Positions 1-8,087 of a stretch of DNA of 14,793 bases are shown here, piece after piece (the first letter of the stretch is position 1; each line of letters begins with the position of its first letter). The stretch is from JBBRNH01 sp038230415. GTDB lineage: Bacteria; Bacteroidota; Bacteroidia; Cytophagales; Spirosomataceae. The stretch is taken from assembly GCA_038230415.1 (NCBI GenBank), contig JBBRNH010000113.1, positions 1 through 14,793 on the forward strand, read 5' to 3'. The notes under the pieces were generated by a model that was given only the letters and a program-made list of their open reading frames with translations, was not told the DNA's origin and made no database searches. The translations under genes were made by a program, and so were the position numbers.

Positions 1-31
1 GTCACCGCACGGGCGGCCCCGTCATAATTCT

Positions 32-907
32 TCACTCTACCCTTCCCCAAAACCGCCCTTCATATTCCTGTGTTGTGTGTTTCCAGCGTTTGTGGCTCCA
101 GAGCCAATCGGCAGGGTGGCGGTTGATGCTCGCCTGCAATAAATCACGGTAGCGTTCCATGATCTGGCCGGGCGGCAGCGCGTCGTGCGGTGGGTCGGCC
201 AGGAGGGTGAATGTAGCTGTGTAGTAACCGCGCCGGAGCCGCACCATTTCCATATACACAACGGGCAGTTGCTGACTGCGGGCCAGCCGTTCGGCACCGG
301 GGTAAAACGGCGTGTCGCGGTTGAGGAACGGCATCCAGTGGGCAAATTCGGGCTTGTCGGGTACTTGGTCGGCCACGAGTGCCAATACGCGGGGCATCTT
401 TCGGCGGGCCACCATCTCGCGGGGGAGTTTGGTCATCGGCACTAAATACGGCCCAAACGTCGAACGGATTTCCTGCATGAGTGTCTCGAATTTTGGGTTT
501 TCGAGGGTTTTATACACGCTGTCCACCGGCATACCATACAACACAGCCGCCGACGGAATCCATTCCCAATTGCACTGATGTCCGCCCAAAGCAATCACCG
601 ACTGCCCCCGGTTCAAAAGTTTCAGCACTATTTCTGGGTTTGTGTAAACCACGCGCCGTTTCAGGTCGGCGGGCTGCATAGCGGGCAGTTTGATGATCTC
701 GACCAATATCTCGGCTAAGTTTCGATAGTAACCCCGCGCTAACCGGCTGATTTCGAGTGTTGATGTTGAGGGAAACGACTGCCGGAGGTTGTCTAAAACC
801 ACCCGTCGGCGGTAACGAATCACGTGAGCGAGAAGGAAATAAATCACGTCGGCCAGCCCGTAAAGAACCGAAAGCGGGAGCCGGGACAGGAAGCGAAAGA
901 AAATCAT
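32..907 (-). CDS. Lysophospholipid (lipid A-type) acyltransferase, LpxL/HtrB family
   Basis: A 291-aa protein of the LpxL/HtrB (LPLAT) family, which transfers an acyl chain onto a lipid A precursor or related lysolipid at the inner face of the cytoplasmic membrane. An N-terminal hydrophobic stretch at about residues 10-30 followed by RYRRR fits a membrane anchor. The HX4E catalytic motif is H110-QCNW-E115, and the family's downstream block VADQVPDK (about 178-185) and PGAERLA (203-209) are in place. Length is normal (about 290-300 aa). It starts ATG at 907 and diverges from the WbqC-family gene with only 48 bp between them, so the two probably share a regulatory gap. The acyl donor and exact substrate cannot be read from the sequence. 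Family call is secure, LpxL versus other late acyltransferase is not. Confidence 0.9.
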   Translation of the reverse strand: MIFFRFLSRLPLSVLYGLADVIYFLLAHVIRYRRRVVLDNLRQSFPSTSTLEISRLARGYYRNLAEILVEIIKLPAMQPADLKRRVVYTNPEIVLKLLNRGQSVIALGGHQCNWEWIPSAAVLYGMPVDSVYKTLENPKFETLMQEIRSTFGPYLVPMTKLPREMVARRKMPRVLALVADQVPDKPEFAHWMPFLNRDTPFYPGAERLARSQQLPVVYMEMVRLRRGYYTATFTLLADPPHDALPPGQIMERYRDLLQASINRHPADWLWSHKRWKHTTQEYEGRFWGRVE

Positions 908-921
908 GGTAAATAATTTAA

Positions 922-929
922 CAAAATTA
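922..929 (-). promoter_or_regulatory. Possible -7 box of the acyltransferase promoter
   Basis: On the minus strand the octamer TAATTTTG matches the Bacteroidota -7 consensus TAnnTTTG and lies 15 bases before the acyltransferase ATG. No TTG/TTTG -33 box is visible at the usual spacing, so the call is weak; the leader would be very short. Confidence 0.3.
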
Positions 930-955
930 ATCGTCCGATTGCTTTTTTCCCGTAC

Positions 956-1582
956 TTGGTCTTAAATCAGAAGCGTTCATTGGAAACCGATTTATTGATC
1001 GAATTACAGTATTTACCCTGCCTTGATTTTTTTGCCGGGATGGCTCAATTCAGTACAACCCGGCTCGAAGCGCACGAGCAGTATCAGAAACAGAGCCTGC
1101 GAAATCGGTGCTACGTGCTGACAGCCAACAAGATAGACTGCCTGACGGTGCCGGTGCTTGGCCCAACCCGCCACCAGCCGATTCGGGATGTGCGGATTGA
1201 CAACGGGCAACCCTGGCAAGACCGGCACTGGCGATGCTTGGAAGCGGCTTACCGGAAGGCTCCGTTTTTTGAGTTTTACGCGCCCGATATTGAACCTGTT
1301 TTCAGGCAGTCAACCGCGTTTTTGTTTGACCTGAATCTGGAACTGCTGACAATCTGTCGGGAATGGGTAGGGCTAACCGCCCCCTTAAACCTGACAAATT
1401 GCTATGAAAAACACCCGGTTCCCGGCGTTTTTGACGCACGGAACCGGATTGATGGGCAAACGGGGCTGTTTTATGACCCAATGCCGTATCCGCAGAACTT
1501 TGGCGTTGATTTTGTACCCAATCTGTCTGTCTTGGATGTGGTATTCAATCAGGGGCCGGAAAGTAGCCGGTTTACGGTTTGA
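956..1582 (+). CDS. WbqC-family protein
   Basis: A 208-aa protein resembling the WbqC family, proteins of unknown biochemistry often found near cell-surface polysaccharide or membrane genes in Bacteroidota. Recognisable pieces are the N-terminal IELQYLPCLDFF block (about residues 15-27), EAHEQYQKQSLRNRCYV (about 38-54), the WQDRHWRCLEAAYRKAPFFEFY segment near residues 86-107, and QNFGVDF near the C terminus. The frame begins with TTG at 956; another TTG lies at 980, and no ATG sits before the conserved block, so a TTG start is most likely. The protein has no signal peptide. It is divergent from the acyltransferase gene and co-directional with clpC, but a 174-bp gap with a large inverted repeat separates it from clpC, so co-transcription is doubtful. 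Confidence 0.8.
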   Translation: MVLNQKRSLETDLLIELQYLPCLDFFAGMAQFSTTRLEAHEQYQKQSLRNRCYVLTANKIDCLTVPVLGPTRHQPIRDVRIDNGQPWQDRHWRCLEAAYRKAPFFEFYAPDIEPVFRQSTAFLFDLNLELLTICREWVGLTAPLNLTNCYEKHPVPGVFDARNRIDGQTGLFYDPMPYPQNFGVDFVPNLSVLDVVFNQGPESSRFTV

Positions 1583-1680
1583 GGTTTTTGGGGGCGTTGC
1601 CTGATTGTATTATTGGATTCGTTGGCGAGTCATTGACTAAGCAACGCCCTCGAAAACTGAATACAGAAAACCGTAAACCG
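1568..1680. repeat. Long interrupted inverted repeat between the WbqC gene and clpC
   Basis: A 13-bp perfect outer arm (CGGTTTACGGTTT at 1568-1580, complement at 1668-1680) encloses a second 9-bp arm (GGGCGTTGC at 1592-1600, complement at 1641-1649). The left arm runs into the WbqC-family stop codon. It could be a transcription barrier after that gene, or a leader structure before clpC. No T-run follows the right arm, so a classical intrinsic terminator is not supported. Confidence 0.6.
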
Positions 1681-1756
1681 TGTTCCGAACAAACCCGAAA
1701 AATTAATCGTTACCCAAATAAGAGTTAAGCCGACTACCACAGGAGACACGAAGCGA

Positions 1757-4297
<2,541 letters not shown>

Positions 4298-4303
4298 TTG
4301 AAA

Positions 4304-4322
4304 CCCCCGACGAAGCCGGGGG
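4304..4322 (+). terminator. Small GC hairpin after clpC
   Basis: CCCCCG and CGGGGG pair around a 7-base loop, seven bases after the clpC stop. It lacks a T-run and probably acts together with the stronger hairpin at 4335-4367, or protects the mRNA 3' end. Confidence 0.5.
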
Positions 4323-4334
4323 CAACGGATAAGC

Positions 4335-4367
4335 AAAACGCCTGACCTTGCGGGGTCAGGCGTTTTT
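4335..4367. terminator. Bidirectional intrinsic terminator between clpC and vapC
   Basis: A perfect 13-bp stem (AAAACGCCTGACC at 4335-4347 with its complement at 4354-4366) closes a 6-base loop. The stem carries A-runs on the left and T-runs on the right, so it reads as a terminator in both directions. It sits between the convergent clpC and vapC genes. Confidence 0.9.
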
Positions 4368-4418
4368 GTGTATTCTGTATTACTTGACTGTCCGCTCCTC
4401 AATCCAGATTCGGACCGT

Positions 4419-4811
4419 TTACTGTGTGTGTGCCAAATCGTGGAAACGGATTCCGGGTAGAAAGTCAAAATCCTGCCGATTATCAGTCCATAATGTAAGA
4501 TTATATTCAACCGCAGTTGCGCCGATAATTGCGTCAGATATCGACATTCGGTTCATGCATTCATACTGATAGCTAATCATTCGCCTGGAGATAGCTTTGT
4601 CGAAATGAACCGTCTTGAAATGGCGTACCAATTCCAGCGTTCGGCGTTTTTCTCCTTTTCGCATTCCGAAATACAACTCGGCTGCCGTTACACTGGCTAT
4701 CATCAATCGGTCAAAGCCGAGCCTGTCCAACTCGGTCAGAATCGAAGATGTTTCCCGAAAAGCATTAACCACGATATTGGTGTCACAGCGAATCAGCCGT
4801 TTCGTTTCCAT
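4419..4811 (-). CDS. vapC: PIN-domain ribonuclease toxin, VapC family
   Basis: A 130-aa PIN-domain protein, the toxin half of a type II VapBC pair; such toxins are metal-dependent RNases that typically cut tRNA or rRNA. The acidic active-site residues are visible: D10 in CDTNIVV, E45 in AAELYFG, D93 in ISDAIIGATA, and D110 in LWTDNRQDF. The ATG at 4811 is chosen because the domain starts right there (METKRLIRCDTN); the frame stays open 16 codons upstream into the vapB gene. It overlaps vapB by 19 bases, the usual coupling for such pairs. The length is typical and nothing key is missing, so the toxin looks intact. The RNA target cannot be predicted. Confidence 0.9.
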   Translation of the reverse strand: METKRLIRCDTNIVVNAFRETSSILTELDRLGFDRLMIASVTAAELYFGMRKGEKRRTLELVRHFKTVHFDKAISRRMISYQYECMNRMSISDAIIGATAVEYNLTLWTDNRQDFDFLPGIRFHDLAHTQ

Positions 4812-5062
4812 GCGGCTTCCCGGATAGATTGGGCAGTGCGGGCGGGGTCTTTTTGCCAAGTTCCCCTAAAAAAATCAGACGGTTTTTCGCCGGGTTTTGC
4901 CGTACCGGGATCAATACTTGGCCCCTTTTCTACACCATTACTGGCTTTCGTCATCACCTGATTTAGCTGATCGGAACTTGTGGTTACTTTGGCGTTCACC
5001 GCTTTCGCCACCGCCCGGAACATGGGGGCGTACTCTTCGTGCGTGTCAATTATTAACTGCAT
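4793..5062 (-). CDS. vapB: VapB-type antitoxin
   Basis: An 89-aa protein directly upstream of vapC and overlapping it. The N-terminal half (MQLIIDTHEEYAPMFRAVAKAVNAKV) is a short beta strand plus helix. The Pro/Gly-rich middle leads to a C-terminal toxin-binding tail (SIREAAWKRNG) that resembles the LREKAWKR-like ends of Bacteroidota antitoxins. No clear AbrB or RHH motif is seen, so the DNA-binding type is unknown. It would neutralise VapC and probably repress the operon. The call rests mainly on position, size and the C-terminal tail. Confidence 0.7.
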   Translation of the reverse strand: MQLIIDTHEEYAPMFRAVAKAVNAKVTTSSDQLNQVMTKASNGVEKGPSIDPGTAKPGEKPSDFFRGTWQKDPARTAQSIREAAWKRNG

Positions 5063-5112
5063 CGTTGTCTCAAAATTTTAGTGTCAAGATTGATAAATTT
5101 TATATCGGGTCG

Positions 5113-5145
5113 CAAACTTACCCGCCGACGTGGATATGCGGCCAA
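5113..5145 (-). promoter_or_regulatory. Promoter of the vapBC operon
   Basis: On the minus strand TAAGTTTG (5113-5120) exactly fits the Bacteroidota -7 box TAnnTTTG, and a TTG (5143-5145) lies 22 bases upstream, matching the -33 element spacing. The vapB ATG is 50 bases downstream. A short AT-rich near-palindrome around 5093-5107 (GATAAATTTTATATC) lies between box and start and could be an operator. Confidence 0.5.
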
Positions 5146-5199
5146 GTTTGAAAAGGTGGCTATGACAAAACAAACTAAATAAATAGTTGTTTCGTTATC

Positions 5200-5828
5200 C
5201 TGAAAAACAAAATACCTACGCGCTCCCTCTTTTTACTCCCGTTATGGTTGCTGCCGATTGTGGTAGTAGGCCAATCTAAAACGCTGCCAATCTAAACGGA
5301 TGGTGTCAGCACGATTCACGTTACTGTTGACCGCAACGACACCTTGACGCAGTTGGGAGCCTGGGTTTATCACGTTTTCCCGGCGTATGATTTCTCACAG
5401 ATTCATGACTCACTGTCAGCAGACAGGCTCAAAACCTGGCTCCGGTGTCCGGTTCGGGTGGCGCAGGAAGGCTATCTGGATGTAAATCAGACTAAACTGA
5501 CGCTGTTTTTGATCCCCGGCGATACGATTTATGTTCATGTTGCATCGGCGGGCCGATGCACGATTTCTGGCAAGACACAGGCAGTGCAGCAGTATTGTGC
5601 CGCCCGAAAAGAACGTTTTCCGCTTGATTCCGGTCAGGCAGCCATGAACGCCGGGGTAAATGCACCGAACTTGGTCAGTTTCCGGCAACAGGTTGATACG
5701 TTACAACAGGTTCAGGCACGTTTCCTGACTGATTACCGCGCCAACACCCGTTGCCCGACTGGTTTGTGCGGTTTGAGACAGATGCCATTCGCTACGATCA
5801 TGCCATGACTCGGCTGTATATGGTCTGA
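5200..5828 (+). pseudogene. Decayed secreted TlpA/thioredoxin-like protein, N-terminal fragment
   Basis: Reading from 5200 gives a signal peptide (KNKIPTRSLFLLPLWLLPIVVV-GQS) behind CTG where ATG would be expected. An in-frame TAA follows at 5293-5295, then about 150 residues of open frame. The piece LTLFLIPGDTIYVHV and the later QQVDTLQQVQARFLTDY resemble the N-terminal domain of Bacteroidota TlpA-like periplasmic thiol-disulfide proteins. At about 5751 a one-base loss shifts the frame; the next frame continues as LPDWFVRFETDAIRYDHAMT, the expected family segment. The thioredoxin domain itself is missing because an IS3-family end begins at 5826. So the gene has lost its start, has a nonsense codon, a frameshift and a truncation. 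Family assignment is moderate; being a pseudogene is well supported. Confidence 0.7.
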
Positions 5829-6422
5829 GGTGGTCCGGTTTAGCCGGACAGTCTTACTCTTTAGTTTGAGCCTCGAACTGCATTGGACTGAGATAGCCCA
5901 AAGCCGAATGTTGCCTGATAGTGTTGTAATAACTGTCAATATACTCCCCGATCTCAATACGGGCATCGGTTAGGCTGATAAAAGCACCGCCTTCGATGGG
6001 TTCCGATTTAAGCCGTGACCAGTATGATTCGGCAAAGGCATTATCGTACGGATCATCAGCACGACTGATACGCCAGCCCGGTCATACTTTGTTGGCAATT
6101 GTATTTGGCGAGCAGCTTGCGAAACGCTTTACCGGCATACTGACCTCCACGATCCGAATGAACAATGAGACCCGTAGCTGGCTGGCGACCCAAGACCGCC
6201 CGACGAAATGCCGTTATAACCAGTTCGTCTTCCATGTTGTCGTCCAAATGCCAGCCGCATCGGCGGTTCGACCACAATCAGTCGCGACCACAAGTCCATC
6301 CACGTAGCCAGATAGACCCAATTGCCCTTAGTTATCATAATGTACGTGATGTCGCTAACCCATACATGATTCCGTTGAGCAGGCTGGTCTTGCTTAAGTA
6401 GTAGGTTAGAGTTAAATCATAT
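5826..6422 (-). mobile_element. IS3-family insertion sequence remnant
   Basis: The left end begins TGAGGTGGTCCGGTTTAGCC, an IS3-like terminus with an internal 6-bp hairpin (GTCCGG/CCGGAC). It contains the frameshifted 3' half of an orfB transposase on the minus strand. The other side is replaced by an IS5-family element at 6423, so no matching right terminus is present. The element interrupts the TlpA-like pseudogene. Sequence past the IS5 copy (7302-7350) may contain a further IS3 scrap (LLKTDVISIFDDTRYL on the minus strand), but this is weak. Confidence 0.75.
5854..6410 (-). pseudogene. IS3-family orfB transposase, frameshifted and truncated
   Basis: Minus-strand pieces line up with the DDE integrase domain of IS3 orfB proteins: NHVWVSDITYI, then YLATWMDLWSRLIVV, then LVITAFRRAVLGRQ with HSDRGGQYAGKAFRKLL, then SRADDPYDNAFAESYWSRLK, and finally YYNTIRQHSALGYLSPMQFE before a TAA at 5854-5856. 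These lie in at least three reading frames, with shifts near 6255 and 6065. The N-terminal third is absent, cut at the IS5 junction. All three catalytic acidic blocks are recognisable but no intact protein can be made. Confidence 0.85.
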
Positions 6423-6438
6423 GAAGCTGTTTGAGTTA

Positions 6439-6439
6439 G
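6439..6439. repeat. Inner edge of left terminal inverted repeat (6423-6439) of the IS5-family element
   Basis: Marks the inner boundary of the left 17-bp terminal repeat; the right copy is 7285-7301. The two are identical in inverse orientation without a mismatch, which is surprising for an element whose transposase is broken. Confidence 0.6.
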
Positions 6440-6482
6440 GGTTTTCTGAAACGAGAAAGCCGCCAATCGGGGTTTAAATTGT

Positions 6483-7288
6483 GTGCAACAATCATATTCC
6501 TCCGACCTGACGGCCTCTCAATGGCAAGGTATCAAAAACTTATTTGCCTCAAACGCAAAAGCATCTGATCCCTCAAACGGGTTATTGAAGCTATCTTTTA
6601 CGTGACTAAAAATGGCGGTATCTGGCGGGATTTGCCCGCAGGTTTTCGGCCTTGGCAAACCGTCTATTGGTACTTCCGAAAATGGAGCAAAGACGAAACA
6701 TGGGTATTCATTGCCAATGAGCTAACAATGATTCGTCGCCTTAAAGTAGACAAAAAGCCTGTTCCCACCGTTGCTGTGATTGACTCCCAAAGCGTCAAAA
6801 ACTCCTCGACCGCCACCGAGCAAATTGGTTTCGATGGGGGTAAGCGGATCAAGGGTCGCAAGCTGTTTTTGAGGGTTGCTACGATGGGACATTTGTTGTG
6901 GACTGACGTGCCTCCGGATACCGTTTACGATGGGCAGGCAGGGGTTACGTTTTGGGAGCAGGCCGAACACCTCAACCCATTGCTCGACGATCTGGTATTG
7001 ATATATGCTGAGAGTACATTCGGTGGCCACTTTAAGGAACAATTAGAAACGATTTATGATATGCGAGTGGTAATTTCAAAGACACCGACTGAAGATCAAC
7101 CTACTGATGGTGAGTTATTTATTCACAAATGGCCGGTCCGCCGGTGCGGGTGGATTGTCGAACGAACAATTAGTTGGTTATGCAATAATCGAAGGCTGGC
7201 CAGAGATTACGAACGGACGATCCTATCGGCCCAAAGTTTCATCTGGATTGCTCATATCAGGCGTACCATCAGACACGCATTTTACTAA
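6483..7288 (+). pseudogene. IS5-family transposase, frameshifted
   Basis: The gene appears to start at GTG 6483 (QQSYSSDLTASQWQGIKNLF), the usual beginning of these transposases. Near 6550 the frame shifts, and in the new frame a TGA at 6566-6568 interrupts KRKSI-SLKRVIEAIFYVTK. From 6602 the frame is open to 7288, covering IWRDLPAGFRPWQTVYWYF, the first catalytic Asp in VIDSQSVKNSS, and the GFDGGKRIKGRK block. The second Asp block reads IYAESTFGGHF, where D is replaced by E, and the catalytic Glu is in WIVERTISWL. The shift, the stop and the D-to-E change all point to an inactive transposase. Confidence 0.8.
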
Positions 7289-7410
7289 CTCAAACAGCTT
7301 CTAAGTAACGAGTATCATCAAAGATACTAATCACATCTGTTTTAAGAAGAGGGTGCAGACTGATTCTGTATGCAACCGGGTGGCCAGAGCCATTGTATGC
7401 AAATAAAAAA

Positions 7411-7432
7411 GCCGCTCGAATTTCGAGCGGCT
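7411..7432 (-). terminator. Intrinsic terminator, minus strand, downstream of the tRNA-like fragment
   Basis: GCCGCTCGA and TCGAGCGGC pair around a 4-base loop; on the minus strand the stem is followed by TTTTTTATTT (7401-7410). It lies just past the 3' end of the tRNA-like fragment, exactly where a tRNA gene's own terminator would sit, which supports that reading. Confidence 0.8.
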
Positions 7433-7451
7433 AACTATCTGATTGTCAAGA

Positions 7452-7510
7452 GCCTCCAGTCGGGATCGAACGGCACGGGCCGCCCCGCAACGACCTACTG
7501 ATTACAAGTC
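7452..7510 (-). other. Putative attachment site: 3'-half remnant of a tRNA-Thr(UGU) gene
   Basis: On the minus strand CTTGTAATCAGT, AGGTC, then later TTCGATC, CCGAC and TGGAGGC match in order an anticodon loop with UGU, the 3' anticodon stem, a variable loop, the T loop, the 3' T stem and the 3' acceptor strand of a tRNA. The 5' half does not fold: bases before the anticodon loop do not pair, and the T stem is broken by about 16 GC-rich bases (within 7473-7489). So this is a fragment, not a working tRNA. Tyrosine integrases commonly insert at tRNA 3' ends and leave such a fragment at one border; an integrase gene lies 0.6 kb away and reads inward. The intact tRNA would be expected at the other end, outside the window. 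Inference is moderate. Confidence 0.6.
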
Positions 7511-7520
7511 GTAACTAATA

Positions 7521-7619
7521 CCTTATCGGCTCTTATACCTCTCCTTATCAATACTGTCTAAATACACTGATTCACAGTTAGTTACCTACTTCACTCTTAT
7601 CGCTCCTTATTGCTCTTAT
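7521..7619. repeat. Two triplets of CTC(C)TTAT repeats, candidate integrase arm sites
   Basis: Copies lie at 7521-7526 (CCTTAT), 7530-7536, 7541-7548, then 7594-7600, 7603-7610 and 7613-7619. Within each triplet the starts are 9-11 bp apart, about one helical turn. All copies have the same orientation. The array lies between the tRNA-like att fragment and the integrase operon, where arm-type binding sites of tyrosine recombinases are found. Function is inferred from position and spacing only. Confidence 0.5.
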
Positions 7620-7620
7620 G

Positions 7621-7690
7621 CGTTGATTCGGAACTTTTACATTGCACATTACATTGCACAGACAACCCCGTTGTGCAATGTAAATCAACG
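7621..7690. promoter_or_regulatory. Direct and inverted TTACATTGCACA repeats before the integrase operon
   Basis: TTTACATTGCACA at 7636-7648 is followed directly by a second TTACATTGCACA at 7649-7660, and an exact inverse lies at 7672-7684. The arms extend outward: CGTTGATT at 7621-7628 pairs with AATCAACG at 7683-7690. The structure ends 12 bases before the DUF5618-like ATG, so it may be an operator, a leader hairpin, or part of the recombination site. Confidence 0.6.
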
Positions 7691-7702
7691 GCAAAAAGTA
7701 CC

Positions 7703-8083
7703 ATGAAACACATCGAAGAAGCCCGACGGTACTTAGACAACGCCCGGCAATTATTGAGCGATAAAGCCCGCAAAGAAGATGGCTTTTATCAGGATACAAA
7801 ATACGTCAAGATGGCGGGTCATGCTGCCTACGCGGGCGTTTTGGTTGCCTTAGACGGACTTTTCGGCAAGAAAACAAAAGGCCGTAAAGATGTGGATTGG
7901 TATAAACAACAACTGACTGGAATTGACAAAAAACAACTATCCCGGTTTACAGCCGTGTATAACACGCTACACCTCTCCCTTTCATACGATGGCAACCCAG
8001 ATGCCAACGTAGCAAAAGCTGGATTAGAAGAAGCCGGGAATATTATTGATTGGGTTGCTACCAAAAGCCCGGCCACTGCCTAA
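7703..8083 (+). CDS. DUF5618-like small helical protein
   Basis: A 126-aa protein, mostly helical, recalling DUF5618-family proteins that occur next to integrases in Bacteroidota; the function of the family is not known. It opens MKHIEEARRYLDNARQLLSDKA, has a KMAGHAAYAGVLVALDGLF segment in the middle and a LEEAGNIIDWVA helix near the end, and reads like a small HEPN-type helical bundle, although the usual R-X4-H motif is not evident. The frame stays open upstream to 7610, but ATG 7703 is preferred because the upstream part lies inside the repeat structure and lacks sensible composition. It ends 4 bases before the integrase start, so the two are surely co-transcribed. Confidence 0.7.
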   Translation: MKHIEEARRYLDNARQLLSDKARKEDGFYQDTKYVKMAGHAAYAGVLVALDGLFGKKTKGRKDVDWYKQQLTGIDKKQLSRFTAVYNTLHLSLSYDGNPDANVAKAGLEEAGNIIDWVATKSPATA

Positions 8084-8087
8084 GCCC

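Larger units (their letters stand above)
6423..7301 (+). mobile_element. IS5-family insertion sequence with perfect 17-bp ends
   Basis: GAAGCTGTTTGAGTTAG at 6423-6439 is the exact inverse of CTAACTCAAACAGCTTC at 7285-7301, giving an 879-bp element. It carries a single decayed transposase gene of the IS5 family. No target duplication is seen: the left flank ends TCATAT and the right flank begins TAAGTA. It sits inside the older IS3 remnant. Confidence 0.9.

Noticed and set aside
7367..7402. Direct repeat TGTATGCAA at 7367-7375 and 7394-7402
   Set aside because: Only two 9-bp copies with no relation to a gene or end; could be chance. No CRISPR array is present anywhere in the window.
7302..7405. 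Possible coding remnant on either strand between the IS5-type element and the terminator
   Set aside because: Short open stretches exist on both strands, one faintly like an IS3 transposase N-terminal piece, but none is convincing; nothing else is seen there.
7452..7530. A functional tRNA gene on the minus strand
   Set aside because: The 5' half does not form D arm or anticodon stem, and the T stem is interrupted, so only a remnant is supported.
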